Of a stretch of 64,000 nucleotides of DNA, positions 54,197-64,000 are shown piece after piece. Every line of letters begins with the position of its first letter. The first letter of the stretch is position 1. The stretch lies in contig NC_061062.1 in the NCBI RefSeq assembly GCF_021917145.1, positions 14,468,706 through 14,532,705 of the forward strand, given 5' to 3'. The position numbers and the translations under genes are program-made. The notes under the pieces were generated by a model, which was given only the letters and a program-made list of their open reading frames with translations, was not told where the DNA came from and did not search any database. This stretch comes from Hypomesus transpacificus (lineage: Eukaryota; Chordata; Actinopteri; Osmeriformes; Osmeridae).

Positions 54197-57100
54197 CATC
54201 ATCTACACCTGTGCTACTTCAAGCGCATAGGTCCATGTACGATAGTATATAAATGCCACACAGATACACGTGCACTCACCCCTGGTTGTTGTATGATTCT
54301 GGGCTGCTGCCGCCCTCTACCATCCCCATCTCCCCTGTGTCTGTATGTTACTGTCAATCAGAGGGGATTTATTGTCGATTTGCTTCCTGCCTCATATTAT
54401 ATGTATATGTGCTCTAGGGCAGGGAGTGCTTCCCCTCGATAGAACCGCTCTGTCTAAATCAAACACATATTTCAATATCTATGGTAATCTTTCAATGGTA
54501 AAATCAATATGTGAGCATCTTGACTGAACTGTGCACATTTCATCCTGTCACTTCGTTTGACAGCTAAGTTTCTCTCTTTAAATCGGTGTTTTCAAGGGCT
54601 GTTTACATTGTGTTCCGTTACTTTACAGTATGTGGTTGTATCAATAGCTTAGCATTGCATAGCACTTTAATCTCCCCATAGGCTGCTTGCTGGACTATGT
54701 CCCACCCTGAATATAAATAGTGGGCCGGGGGTGCTGAGGAGTGATGGATGGGCGTCCTGGTCGTGTGTTGTGGTGGTTACAGCAGGATCCTCAGGCTGTT
54801 GTTGGTTACCCGTTGATCCTATCAAGCAAAATGTCATTTACTGTCCACCACCACCCCCGCCATCCCCACACCCAACCCATCGCATGCAGACTTAACTCAG
54901 ACTGGTTTATTACCTCTGGTGGCCAAATCCTAACTTGAGATAAGTATACATTTGCCAGATATGCATGGTAAATCCACTGCTGATGTAATTTGAGCATTAT
55001 ACGAGTAAGGAGATTGGCATGAGCATATCTCACTTTGAGATTTGTCTCCTGGATTGGTGGAAGATGGAAGGTTCTTTGAAACTTTGCTCGCATGGAGCTT
55101 TTCGAACTGAAAAAGCACCCAATCTTAAAAGTCATCGTGGGTCATCGTCAACAAAACGTATTTTAGCAATGTTTGAGCTCAAATCAATGTATGAATTATT
55201 TTGTAGTGCTTTCCAGTAAATCTCATAATATGAACAGATTTGCCGGAAAGTTTGAGACAGCAATGCACTCTAACAGTTGTAACACTACCTAAAAATAGAA
55301 ACGTCCCAGTGGACAATGATCATCCAACCAAGATTCCTGTCATTCCTACCACTGTTGCTGTCTGATGGAGGCCAGCACTTCCTTGGATGTGTTGCTGGAA
55401 TCCTGGATCTTTTCATAGGAAAACTAGAGCAGTGTATATTTGTGCAGCACTGTTTATGTTCACTCAAGCAATTTTGGACAAAGCCAAAGAGTTAGGTTGG
55501 AAAATAGCTGCCTTCTCCCCACAGTTGAGGCTCAGGGTTTCAGTGTCTAAGACTGGTAGGACAGGGAGAGAGTCTCCAGCTTTATGTGGCTCCAGAAGCT
55601 GTCTGCACCTTATGAGAAGGCTGACTCATCTTGTCTCAGAACGGTAGGCTCTTTTCTATTCGCTATGGTGTTTGCAGATTGGCAGGGTTACAGATGGTGT
55701 AGAAATGAAAAAAATGCCAGACATACTGATAGACAAGCAATGGCAATCCTGCCCTTTCCACAGCTTATTTCACGTGGTCAAAATGAATAGTGGAGGAATA
55801 TGTACTTTGCTGGAGATGAACGTCTCAACCTTCTTCAGGACTTTCTGTGTAGCATGAGGACTTTCGCTCCTCTTTAGCGGTGAAGCTCATATGTCTGGCT
55901 CTCTGACAGCTCCTGCCACCCACTCCACCCATGACTCACTGGGCTGGAGTGGGAGGGCAGCGATTACCCGGGCGTTCACAGCTCTCCTCCTCCCTGAAGG
56001 GGTGTAAGGTTTGTGTTAGATCAGAGGGGTTTGTGATTGTGTCTCCTTGTCCCCCTGCTTACCCCCTGTGAGGCTATCCCGTTGCGGCTGAGTGCTCTGC
56101 TCACAGTCACCGGGCCACAGGTCCCGCTGGTGGAGAAAGCTTATCACCCTTCTCTGAGGAGCAGGTTTGTGTGAGGCCTCTCATTAAGCACTGGAGCCCT
56201 CCCATCTCAACCCAAGCAATCCACTTATCCTGTCAACACCATGCCATGCAACTGTCAGCCCCTGCCCGGCCATCTTTGTACCTCGGAGGAAAATGGTTGT
56301 AGCATCTCCTCCCTTTCTCCTCCCCTCTGTCTCATCCCTCTTTCTCCTCCTATATCACCAAGTCACCACCTCAAAGGACCAAGTGACCACACTGAAGCAA
56401 ATGCAACCGGTTTCCTCACAGCCTTGCTGTTGGGAACAACGACAGACACCTTGCTGTCTGAATGACTGAATTCACTAAAGACATGAGGATACCTGACACC
56501 AGGGCTGATAAAAGCCTATTTATTGGGGCTAGACAGCCGGTATTGTAGATCTGCGGGCCACCGCCCATCTGTGGACTTCAGGGGATTAAAGCAGGGAACA
56601 GAATATGCAAGATCAGCAAACTTTCGCTCTGCAAAGTTGGTAAAAACTGCCATCCATCTTGAAGTAATTCATCTGAGATAAAGACTGGCACCATGTCATA
56701 GAATAGGCCGTGGATATTTTAAAGCGGGTTTTCACAAGGAGAGGGGAATTTTTTCATCGGAAAATACACGCACAGTGAACTCACACTCCAAGATTAAAAG
56801 AACATCATCCACAAATATGTCACAACAATAATCTGTGTCTCTGTGCTCTGGCAGGCATGAGACAGGGCTCCAACTCAGCCTAGCAACCTTGAGTGTGTTA
56901 ACGTCTGTTGACACACAAGTGCTCTCTCACGACCACAATCAGATTAAGCCAACTCACAGCATGAGATCTGTGTGCCCTTTTGCTTGCCTGTAAATATAGG
57001 TCACGTCCACTCCAGCTTTATACTTCACAATGCAGACAGACATGCCACTCAAAGCAACAAAGATTACAAGTGCCACTGGGGGGGTTCACCCACAGTCCAT

Positions 57101-59126
57101 CTATGTTGGAATTTGTTTGTCTCTAGCATGCATGGTTAGGTTGTAGCATTTGGTTTTGTACTTTATCTAAGAATCATTAAATAATCCACTGCAGATAAGA
57201 AATTCAACAGAATCCCACGTACACTCCCAAATGCTAAGAAAATGGATCACATGATCTCATTTAATGCAGTCTTTCTGTATTTCTTGAATTCCAGACCTGA
57301 TGTGTCAATTTGACCTTATCTTGGAACAGAAGGTTCAGATGAAGGCATCCTTATAGGTCAAGAGAACATCCTTATAGGTCAAGAGAACATCCTTATAGGT
57401 CAAGAGAACATCCTTATAGGTCAAGAGAACATCCTTATAGGTCAAGAGAACATCAATCTGCATTTTCCCATGGGGACTGTTGTACATTCCCTTTTACACA
57501 GCACCTAACAAAACAGTACAGGTGCAGCTGTCTTTCCCTCGCTCAGACACAGCTTGACTGGAGAAATCTATCTTCCTCAGTATAATCACGGTGTAATTAC
57601 TAGTTTCTTGTAAGGACATTGAATCCCAGCTATGTGGCGGGCAGCAGGGAAGACAGCAGGGGAGAAAGTCTCCTAGGATCTGCATTCCTCCCAGCTCCGT
57701 CTCTGAGCCTGACCTTCCTGTGTGTATGTGGAGGATTAAGCCTCAGGAATGGTGGTCTTCCCAGGCTATTTTGGTTAAGACGACCGCCTCCTGATCCTCT
57801 TGATAAACGATACCATCACATGCTCTAAGATTCAAATTTAATTAGTTGGCAGCCAGTCAAAGATGATAAAGTGTGGGGATTTTTAACGAGGTGGCAAAAT
57901 GACAGTGCGGATATTTCTGGTTATACATTCACATTGCAATCTCATGAGTACAGATACATCCTATCTATCTGCAGGGATTATGGTAAAAGATGCATCCATA
58001 TTGTCAATCACGCACAGTGCCACACCAGGAGATCTAGGTTGCATCATGATGTTACAATAGTTTGTAGGTTTAAGATATCTTCCAATTTCAAGATGTCTTC
58101 CGTTTCCTTACAGTCAAATGCCTGTAACAATGACTACAATTCTTCCTGTGAGTGTCTGTGTGCGGTTTCGGTTGCAGTGACTGTAAACGTACAAAGCCCA
58201 TCTTGTCTCAGAATTTGGCCATATTGTCAATCGAGATTGTGCAGAGCCTCAGCTCCCTCCATGTGAGGTGAAGCCAAAGCACTGTCGAGAGCCAATGAGA
58301 GGGCCTGGCAAACAGGAAGCGATTGGCGCCGGTCTCCCTTAAGCCATCTGCAACTGCTCGTGTAGCCGGAGCATGGACCTGGGCCACAAGTGTGTCTGAA
58401 CCTGCTGCCATGACACCCCTACATTGTAATCTAGAACTGTATCATGGAATGTTAGTCTGGAGGATGAAAGATGTGGGTTGAGCGGATCTAGACAGCTTTG
58501 GGCTCAGGATGGTGAGCTGTTAAGAAGCTGTTTAAAGCAGTGATGGAGAATAAATGGATGTTCACTCATCGACACACCGGATGTATATAAAAAAAACATG
58601 TAGACATGCACACCTGAATTGAGTTGGTTTTCTATCTAAAACTAGTTTTTTTAATATAATTTTTCAATCGGTGTATAAGGGCCGGCGTGTAGTCAACCAA
58701 CTACCTTAAAAGGTGCAGAGCAGTGGAGGGGAGCTTGTATGCTCCCTGGAGATCCCTACTAACAAGAGGGGTAGTATTTATAGATGGACCCCCTCGATGT
58801 ATCCCACTTAATCCTGTTTCCCCCTCTCCATCCCCTCTCCATCCTCACGCCTGCTCCACTCCGCACAGCCCTCCAGCTGGCCTCTCCCTGATCACCACAT
58901 CCACTGGGGTAACTAGCCGAGCTCGCTCCTTCTTCACGAAGAACGCAAACATTCGACTTCAACATTTCAACCTTATTGGAAATGTGGGCCAAACAATTTG
59001 CCCCCCGCTATTTGTTGATAAAGAGGGGGCTAAATTGCTTGACCCCTTGATTGCAGGAAGGAAGTTGGCATTGCCTTTACTTTTTTCGTTTTTTAAAATC
59101 GCTCTACTTCTCTGTTTGACCTGCAG
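54197..59126. other. Intergenic DNA between fut9 and the LIM gene
   Basis: No coding exon was identified in nearly 5 kb. A TATA/MEF2-like stretch at 54711-54720 (ATATAAATAG) could mark a distant promoter of the downstream LIM gene. A 21-bp minisatellite lies at 57346-57450. UFL1, which lies between FUT9 and FHL5 in human, is not seen here. Confidence 0.5.
57346..57450. repeat. 21-bp minisatellite, five copies
   Basis: Five perfect head-to-tail copies of CATCCTTATAGGTCAAGAGA plus A. There are no spacers and the copies are identical, so it expanded recently. Confidence 0.97.
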
Positions 59127-59139
59127 GTAAAGAGCAATC

Positions 59140-61670
59140 ATGTCAGCTGAACGCTTTGACTGTCATTACTGCAAGGACTCTCTGCTGGGTAAGAAGTATA
59201 TTATGAAAGAGGACACACAGTACTGCACTAAATGCTACGAGAACCTGTTTGCCAACTGCTGTGAGGATTGTACTCTACCCATTGGGTGCAACTGCAAGGT
59301 AAGACTACCTCCCTGGTCTAATTCAATCCTTTTCTTTCTCTGACGTCAAAGATGGAAGTAGCATAAACCTGTCCTTGGTTTTCAGGACAGAAGGTTACTC
59401 TATGCGTATGGTTAAAGTAGGAAGACTGGATTTTTTATATACTGGTTTTAAGCAGGTTTTTTAAACAGCTCAAACTAGAATTTCACTTTTGGTCTTTGCC
59501 ATCGTTGTGCCATCACAATCTCAAGGTTTGCTCCGTAAAGCAAGATGTTGGCAGATATTCTTGAGTATTATTCTAAGCCATTCGTTCTTGAATGTGTTAT
59601 TGAATAGTTCAATATTTCATGTTTATCTGTGTCATAGGACCTGTCTTATAAGGAGCGCCACTGGCATGAGCAGTGCTTTAAGTGTGCCAAGTGCAGTCGC
59701 CCCCTAGTGGAGAAGCCCTTTGCTGCCAAGGACGAGCTTCTGCTCTGCACTGACTGCTACTCCCATGAGTACTCCTCCAAGTGCACCACCTGCAAGAAGA
59801 CCATAATGCCTGGTAGGGTTGGAATGTGAGGAGGAGTAGGATAATGATGATGATGATGGGGATGATGATGATGGTGGTTGTGATTAAAATTGAGATGTTG
59901 TTGATGACAATGATGCTCAGGCTGCCAGTGATGATGATGATGTGATGCTGGCACTTAGCTGAACCACTTTGGTACATGTCCCTCCAATGCTCCACCCTTC
60001 CAGGCACATCTATAGTACAGTGTGACATCTGTGTGTCATCCAGTAAAAGAGTCGCTTGTGTTTGTAAACAACGCTAGTGAGGCCTGTGCAGAGCTCTGGA
60101 GTACACAAACAAACAAGGACCTCTGGATCCCAGACGTTTGTGACTGTGCTCTCTCTCAGTCCAGATAATTTATGATGACGTTTCCGAGAAGGACATTATT
60201 AAAGCAGCAATAGCAATGAGAAGGAGAAATTGAAGATGACCATGACAACGATGACAATGATAAAGAAGGGGAAAGAGGAGGACGCTAATGTTGAAAAACC
60301 AAAGCCATAAATCATGAAGTAGTTATCTATCTTAGAAACCTTCCTCTAGTCCAAAAAGAGCATCAATGACCTCATGCTATCTCATATTATGGTCTGTCCC
60401 AACCCTTCTCCCTCATCCCTACAGGAGGAGTTGGTCTATTTCTGCCGGGCAACACCGGCCCAGTGTCCTTATGTGTTCCCATGTTTGTGTCTCTCACATG
60501 CTGACGAGGCTGTTCCTCTCCTCTGGTGGCAGGCTCCCGCAAAATGGAGTACAAGGGGAACAGCTGGCATGAGACCTGCTTCCTTTGCCACCGCTGCCAG
60601 CAGCCAATGGGAACCAAGTCCTTCATCCCCAAAGACACCGGCTACTTCTGCGTGCCCTGCTTTGAGAAGCAGTTTGCCTACCAGTGCTGCGCCTGTAAGA
60701 AAGTGAGTCCCGTTGGCTGTCTCGTGGTGTTTAGGCTCGGATGCATTCGAAATCTCCCAGGTTCTCTGGCATATTTATACTCCATGCCTTAGACTGTGGA
60801 TGAATACTAATAGGATCTAAATAGCACACAAGGGCATGTCAGGACAGCAAATGTCAATAGAAATTCAATCTGGTTTGTGCCTGTGTGTGTTTGTGTGCAT
60901 GTGTGTGTGTCTATGTGTGTTCATGTTCATGCATGTGAGTGGTCACGTGTGTGCGTGCATAATATGCATGTATGTGTGCAGGTGTGTGTGTAAGTTCATG
61001 TGGGAGTCTATGAGGGTGTGTGCATGTGTGCATGTGTCAGTTTAAACTGTACCCGAGGACGTCAATGTGGGTGCGTCCACATGCATGTGTGTGTGTCTCC
61101 TTCCCTCAGGCCATCACCACTGGTGGGGTGACCTACAACGACAAGCCCTGGCACCGGGAGTGTTTCCTATGCATCGGCTGTAAGAAGCAGCTGTCCGGCC
61201 AGCGCTTCACCTCCAGAGAGAACTTCCCCTACTGCCTTGATTGCTTCAGCCACCTCTATGCTAAGAAGTGTGTGGGCTGCACCGAGCCCATCACCAGTGA
61301 GTCACTCCACCAATGTTTTCGTTCATATTCAACACCCTTCACGCTTTATCTTGACTGCCTCTGAGCCTCTATTTACGGTGTGTGAGTGTGGGGGGGGGGG
61401 AATTTGTGAGCAACAGAAAAGTGCTACATATGAAAATATATGTGCAAATGCTCCAAAAATGGTGATGTGACTTCACGTGGTCTGTTGATGTTTGTGTGAC
61501 AGGGGCCATGTAATGTGTGAACATATGAGATGGACTGAAAATAAACCTTGCTCATTTGGCTGCGCTCATCCCAAGTACTGTTGTCTGATGTTATCCTATT
61601 TGTGTGTGCTTTTTGTGTATCCTGGGTGTGCTTACGTGTGAATATGTTTGTCTATCTATCTATCTATCTA

Positions 61671-61743
<73 letters not shown>

Positions 61744-61951
61744 ATACCTGTCTGTCTGTCCATCCAACTGTCTGTCTGTCTGTCTGTCCCTCTGTCTAGG
61801 CCTGGCCGGGGCTAAGTACATCTCATTCGAGGAGCGTCAGTGGCACAGCGAGTGTTTCACCTGCATGCAGTGCTCCGTGTCCCTGGTGGGCCGCGGCTTC
61901 CTCACCCAGCGTGACGACATCCTCTGCACCGACTGCGGCCGCGAGAAGTGA
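59140..61951 (+). CDS. fhl5: Four-and-a-half LIM domain protein, probably FHL5
   Basis: This is an adaptor and transcriptional co-activator; FHL5 (ACT) co-activates CREM/CREB in mammals. Five coding exons (59140-59298, 59638-59812, 60533-60702, 61110-61296, 61800-61951) total 843 bases and 280 residues, the FHL length. A half LIM finger (CHYCKDSLLGKKY...CTKC) is followed by four complete LIM domains, each with C-x2-C...H-x2-C and C-x2-C...C-x2-C/D patterns, for example CTDCYSHEYSSKCTTCKK and CVPCFEKQFAYQCCACKK. Exon boundaries fall between fingers as in other FHL genes. Residues such as SLLGKKY, VEKPFAAKDE and SRKMEYKGN favour FHL5, while YISFEERQWH also fits FHL2. The fut9 neighbour supports FHL5. 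The poly(A) signal is AATAAA at 62122-62127. I am sure of the family, less so of the paralogue. Confidence 0.9.
59839..59945. repeat. GAT-rich simple repeat
   Basis: Imperfect (GATGAT)n in the FHL intron after exon 2, starting about 27 bases past the donor. Confidence 0.75.
60880..61102 (+). repeat. GT/GTGCAT-rich low-complexity DNA
   Basis: Degenerate (GT)n mixed with GTGCATGT fills the second half of the FHL intron 3, up to the acceptor of exon 4. Confidence 0.75.
61652..61797 (+). repeat. TATC/TGTC microsatellite at a splice acceptor
   Basis: (TATC)n passes into a long (TGTC)n tract and runs directly into the acceptor CTGTCTAG of the last FHL coding exon at 61800. The repeat forms the pyrimidine-rich part of the splice site. 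Confidence 0.93.
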
Positions 61952-63094
61952 CCTCGCCCTGGCGTCGCAACCCTCCAACGGGCCACTGCAGAGCACCAGA
62001 CCAGCGTTGAGGAACACCAAGCTTGTTGGTCATTTATTAACGAATCCTAATGCGTACATCAAGTCTTTCTTTTCACTGCACTCATATTTACCGTGGTGGA
62101 CGACTGTGTCTTGGCCTCTGTAATAAAAAGAACTGGGTGTCCTGTTTCTCTGTTGTCCTCTGTTGAACTGAGCTGAGCATGCATAACGAAGACAGGGAAA
62201 GGCTTCTTGTTCCCTGCAGGACTGCCTCCAGCCAGGGATTCCTGCAGCAAGTATACCATTCAGAGGGATGACCTCCAGCGTGTCTGGGCCTCAGTTATAA
62301 TTCTGGGTGCGGAGAAAACAAGCTGTAGCCAGACAAGGAGACATGCCCTCTGGGCTTAACCACAAAGGGTACAAATCTGAAAGCAGCAGATAACTGTAAA
62401 CAAACCCAGATGCATACAAATATTAAACAATCCTTTCCACTTCCCACATTGTATATTAGATGTGTTGTAGTTAGGTAAATTAGTTATGTGACCTTTGAAA
62501 TGTTCCTGAGTTTACACTGTATAAACAAGATAGACCATACAGTGGGCTAATCTGGTCATTCACAATTCTCACACCGCAACACTACAACTCATTTTGATTC
62601 CTGTGGGAATCCCAAAAATAAAATCCCCTGACCACCAGTCAGGTTGTTTTCATCCTCATAAACATATCTTTTTATTGGTCAAACTGCAAGGAGGAGTTGT
62701 GCAATGGTCCTGGCCGGGGGAGGGATCAGTGTAAAGCGCTGACACAGGACTTCCTGTCAGGATGGAGTCACATGGTTAGGTCAAACTGCATTTCATGTAC
62801 AACAGCAAGACGCTGAGACCTGTGGACCAGAATCAGGTAGGATCAATCTGATACAGAAATACTGTAGCCTATTAACTGTATTGTCATCAAATATCCAGTT
62901 TTGTTGCGCTTAATTGTTCATGTCCCATTTTGCACGTTACATACAATTGCAGTTTCAGTACTACATGTTAACATTGTTGAACTTTCTCATTTAATTGATC
63001 TCAAACTGGATGATAGCATCATTTAAATAGACACTTGTCTGTAATGCATATTTTGTTACATAACAATTCTAGGACAAAATAGTGCTCATCCGCG
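61952..63094 (+). other. FHL 3' UTR and upstream region of the tgfbrap1-like gene
   Basis: The FHL transcript probably ends after AATAAA at 62122-62127. The rest is non-coding. An acceptor-like CAATTCTAG ending near 63071, with a possible donor (AATCAG then GTAGGA) near 62837, suggests a non-coding first exon for the downstream gene. This is inferred. Confidence 0.45.
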
Positions 63095-63785
63095 ATGAGT
63101 TTCAGAGCCTTCACTCAATCACTCGTCTACGAGAGCCCTAATGTCCCTAAAGAGAAGGACAAATCTGGCATCCACTGTCTGGAGTGCTACGGCAGGAACA
63201 TCTACATCGGAACCAGGGGCTCGGTGGTCCAACACCTGACCCTACCCAGCAGCTCACGCTTAGAAGCCGACCCGGACAGGACCACCAGAGAGGGAAGGAG
63301 GAGGAAACTGGGCTCCGGCGGTCCAGTATCCCAGCTGCGGGCCGTGCCAGTTCTCAACCACCTCCTGGTGCTGTGGGACCGCTCCCTCAGCGCCTTCAAC
63401 ATGTTCTCTCTCGACCCAGCCCCCTCACTGAAAAGGATCCAGCACGTGTCTCTGTTCCAGGTCTGTGAGTCGTCTCTCTCAACCCAGTCCCAGCATGCGA
63501 GTGTGGAGCTGGTGACCGCCTCCAGCAGGAAGCGTGGGATCCGGATCCACGTGTTGGGGGTGGACCGGTGGGAGTGTGTGAAGGAGGTGGCCCTGCTCCA
63601 GGACCCCGTGGCCCTGGCGGTGGAGGACACTGTCGTGTGTGTGGCCACCGGGAACAGATACCTCCTCCACGACTACAAGACAGGCAACGGCGTGGATCTC
63701 TTCCCTCACAACCTCAACAAGCAGAATGTCATCGTGAGCAAGGCGGGGAGAGGAGAGTTCCTACTGAACGGACCTGACTGTTTGG
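63095..63785 (+). CDS. tgfbrap1: TGF-beta receptor-associated protein 1 (CORVET Vps3-like), first coding exon only
   Basis: TGFBRAP1 is the vertebrate Vps3-like subunit of the CORVET tether on early endosomes. The visible part is about 230 residues of the N-terminal CNH/beta-propeller domain. Matching family blocks are IHCLECYGRNIYIGTRGSVVQHL, PVSQLRAVPVLNHLLVLWDRSLSAFNMFSLDP, VKEVALLQDPVALAVEDTVVC and GVDLFPHN followed by GRGEFLLNGPDCLG. The ATG lies at 63095. The apparent stop three codons further on is avoided by splicing at TTGG then GTATAAG (63785/63786), where the family continues. The remaining exons lie to the right of the window. Identity to mammalian TGFBRAP1 is moderate. Fish have more than one such gene, so the paralogue is not certain. 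Confidence 0.85.
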
Positions 63786-64000
63786 GTATAAGCTGACGAC
63801 TGCTAGACAGTTTATGTACTGTGTCCGTTACAGACAGCTTGTGCAGAAAAAGCGGGTCGATCTCTAATCCCCAGAAACACTTACGTAGCAAAACATTAAA
63901 CACTGAAAGGCACTGTGAACACAGCTTATTTTCTGCCTTATCAGATAGAGTAACGTAAATGATGGATGACAATAGACTATTCAACATGCCACACACAGTA
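63786..64000 (+). other. Start of an intron of the tgfbrap1-like gene
   Basis: Non-coding sequence after the predicted donor; nothing else is recognised before the window ends. Confidence 0.6.

Noticed and set aside
57619-58411. Several 60-130 codon frames between fut9 and fhl5
   Set aside because: No recognisable domains or consistent splice sites; lengths are within chance expectation.
63779-63796. Stop codon ending the tgfbrap1-like frame at 63796 (intact short gene)
   Set aside because: A good donor GTATAAG at 63786 splits the codon exactly where the family continues (GLG...), so the stop is intronic.

Overview
The window is nuclear DNA from a ray-finned (teleost) fish. It carries multi-exon genes with GT-AG introns, and its proteins match vertebrate families along their whole length. 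It also has tRNA-derived SINEs with the tail common in bony fish, hAT-type mini-elements, and many long CT, TCTG and poly-G/C tracts. The exact species cannot be read from the sequence. All gene models were assembled by eye from open frames, splice sites and reading phase; no alignment was run.

Layout, left to right: (1) 1-3968 (+), the 3' part of lclat1, a lysocardiolipin acyltransferase. (2) about 9.1-11.1 kb (-), ypel5, complete. (3) 13.1-29.1 kb (+), plb1, a brush-border phospholipase B with three tandem GDSL-lipase repeats in 42 coding exons, complete. (4) 29.8-37.4 kb (+), ppp1cb, the beta catalytic subunit of protein phosphatase 1, complete in 8 coding exons. (5) 39.6-43.0 kb (-), a three-exon gene for a 170-residue membrane protein resembling SAYSD1 (tentative). 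(6) 43.9-45.7 kb (+), manea, Golgi endo-alpha-mannosidase. (7) 49.7-50.7 kb (+), fut9, alpha-1,3-fucosyltransferase, with a single coding exon and a long 3' UTR. (8) 59.1-62.0 kb (+), a four-and-a-half-LIM gene, probably fhl5. (9) from 63.1 kb (+) off the right edge, the first coding exon of a tgfbrap1-like gene encoding a CORVET/Vps3-type CNH domain.

The left half (lclat1, ypel5, plb1, ppp1cb) corresponds to genes that lie together on human 2p23. The right half (manea, fut9, fhl5) corresponds to human 6q16. The two blocks meet at about 39-43 kb. There is no operon logic here. manea and fut9 both act on glycans in the Golgi and are neighbours in mammals too; the other genes are functionally unrelated.

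Mobile DNA is concentrated in introns and intergenic DNA. The clearest elements are a 1,574-bp foldback element with a perfect 6-bp target duplication in a plb1 intron, an 879-bp non-autonomous hAT-like element carrying four 89-92 bp tandem units, two small hAT MITEs with near-perfect 8-bp target duplications, smaller hairpin MITEs and two tRNA-SINEs. I found no RNA genes, CRISPR arrays or bacterial-type systems, and nothing I would call a new biological system. The most useful leads are the catalytically dead first lipase repeat of plb1, the SAYSD1-like gene without its signature motif, an interspersed repeat lying 5' of an exon in both plb1 and ppp1cb, and the fhl5-tgfbrap1 linkage.
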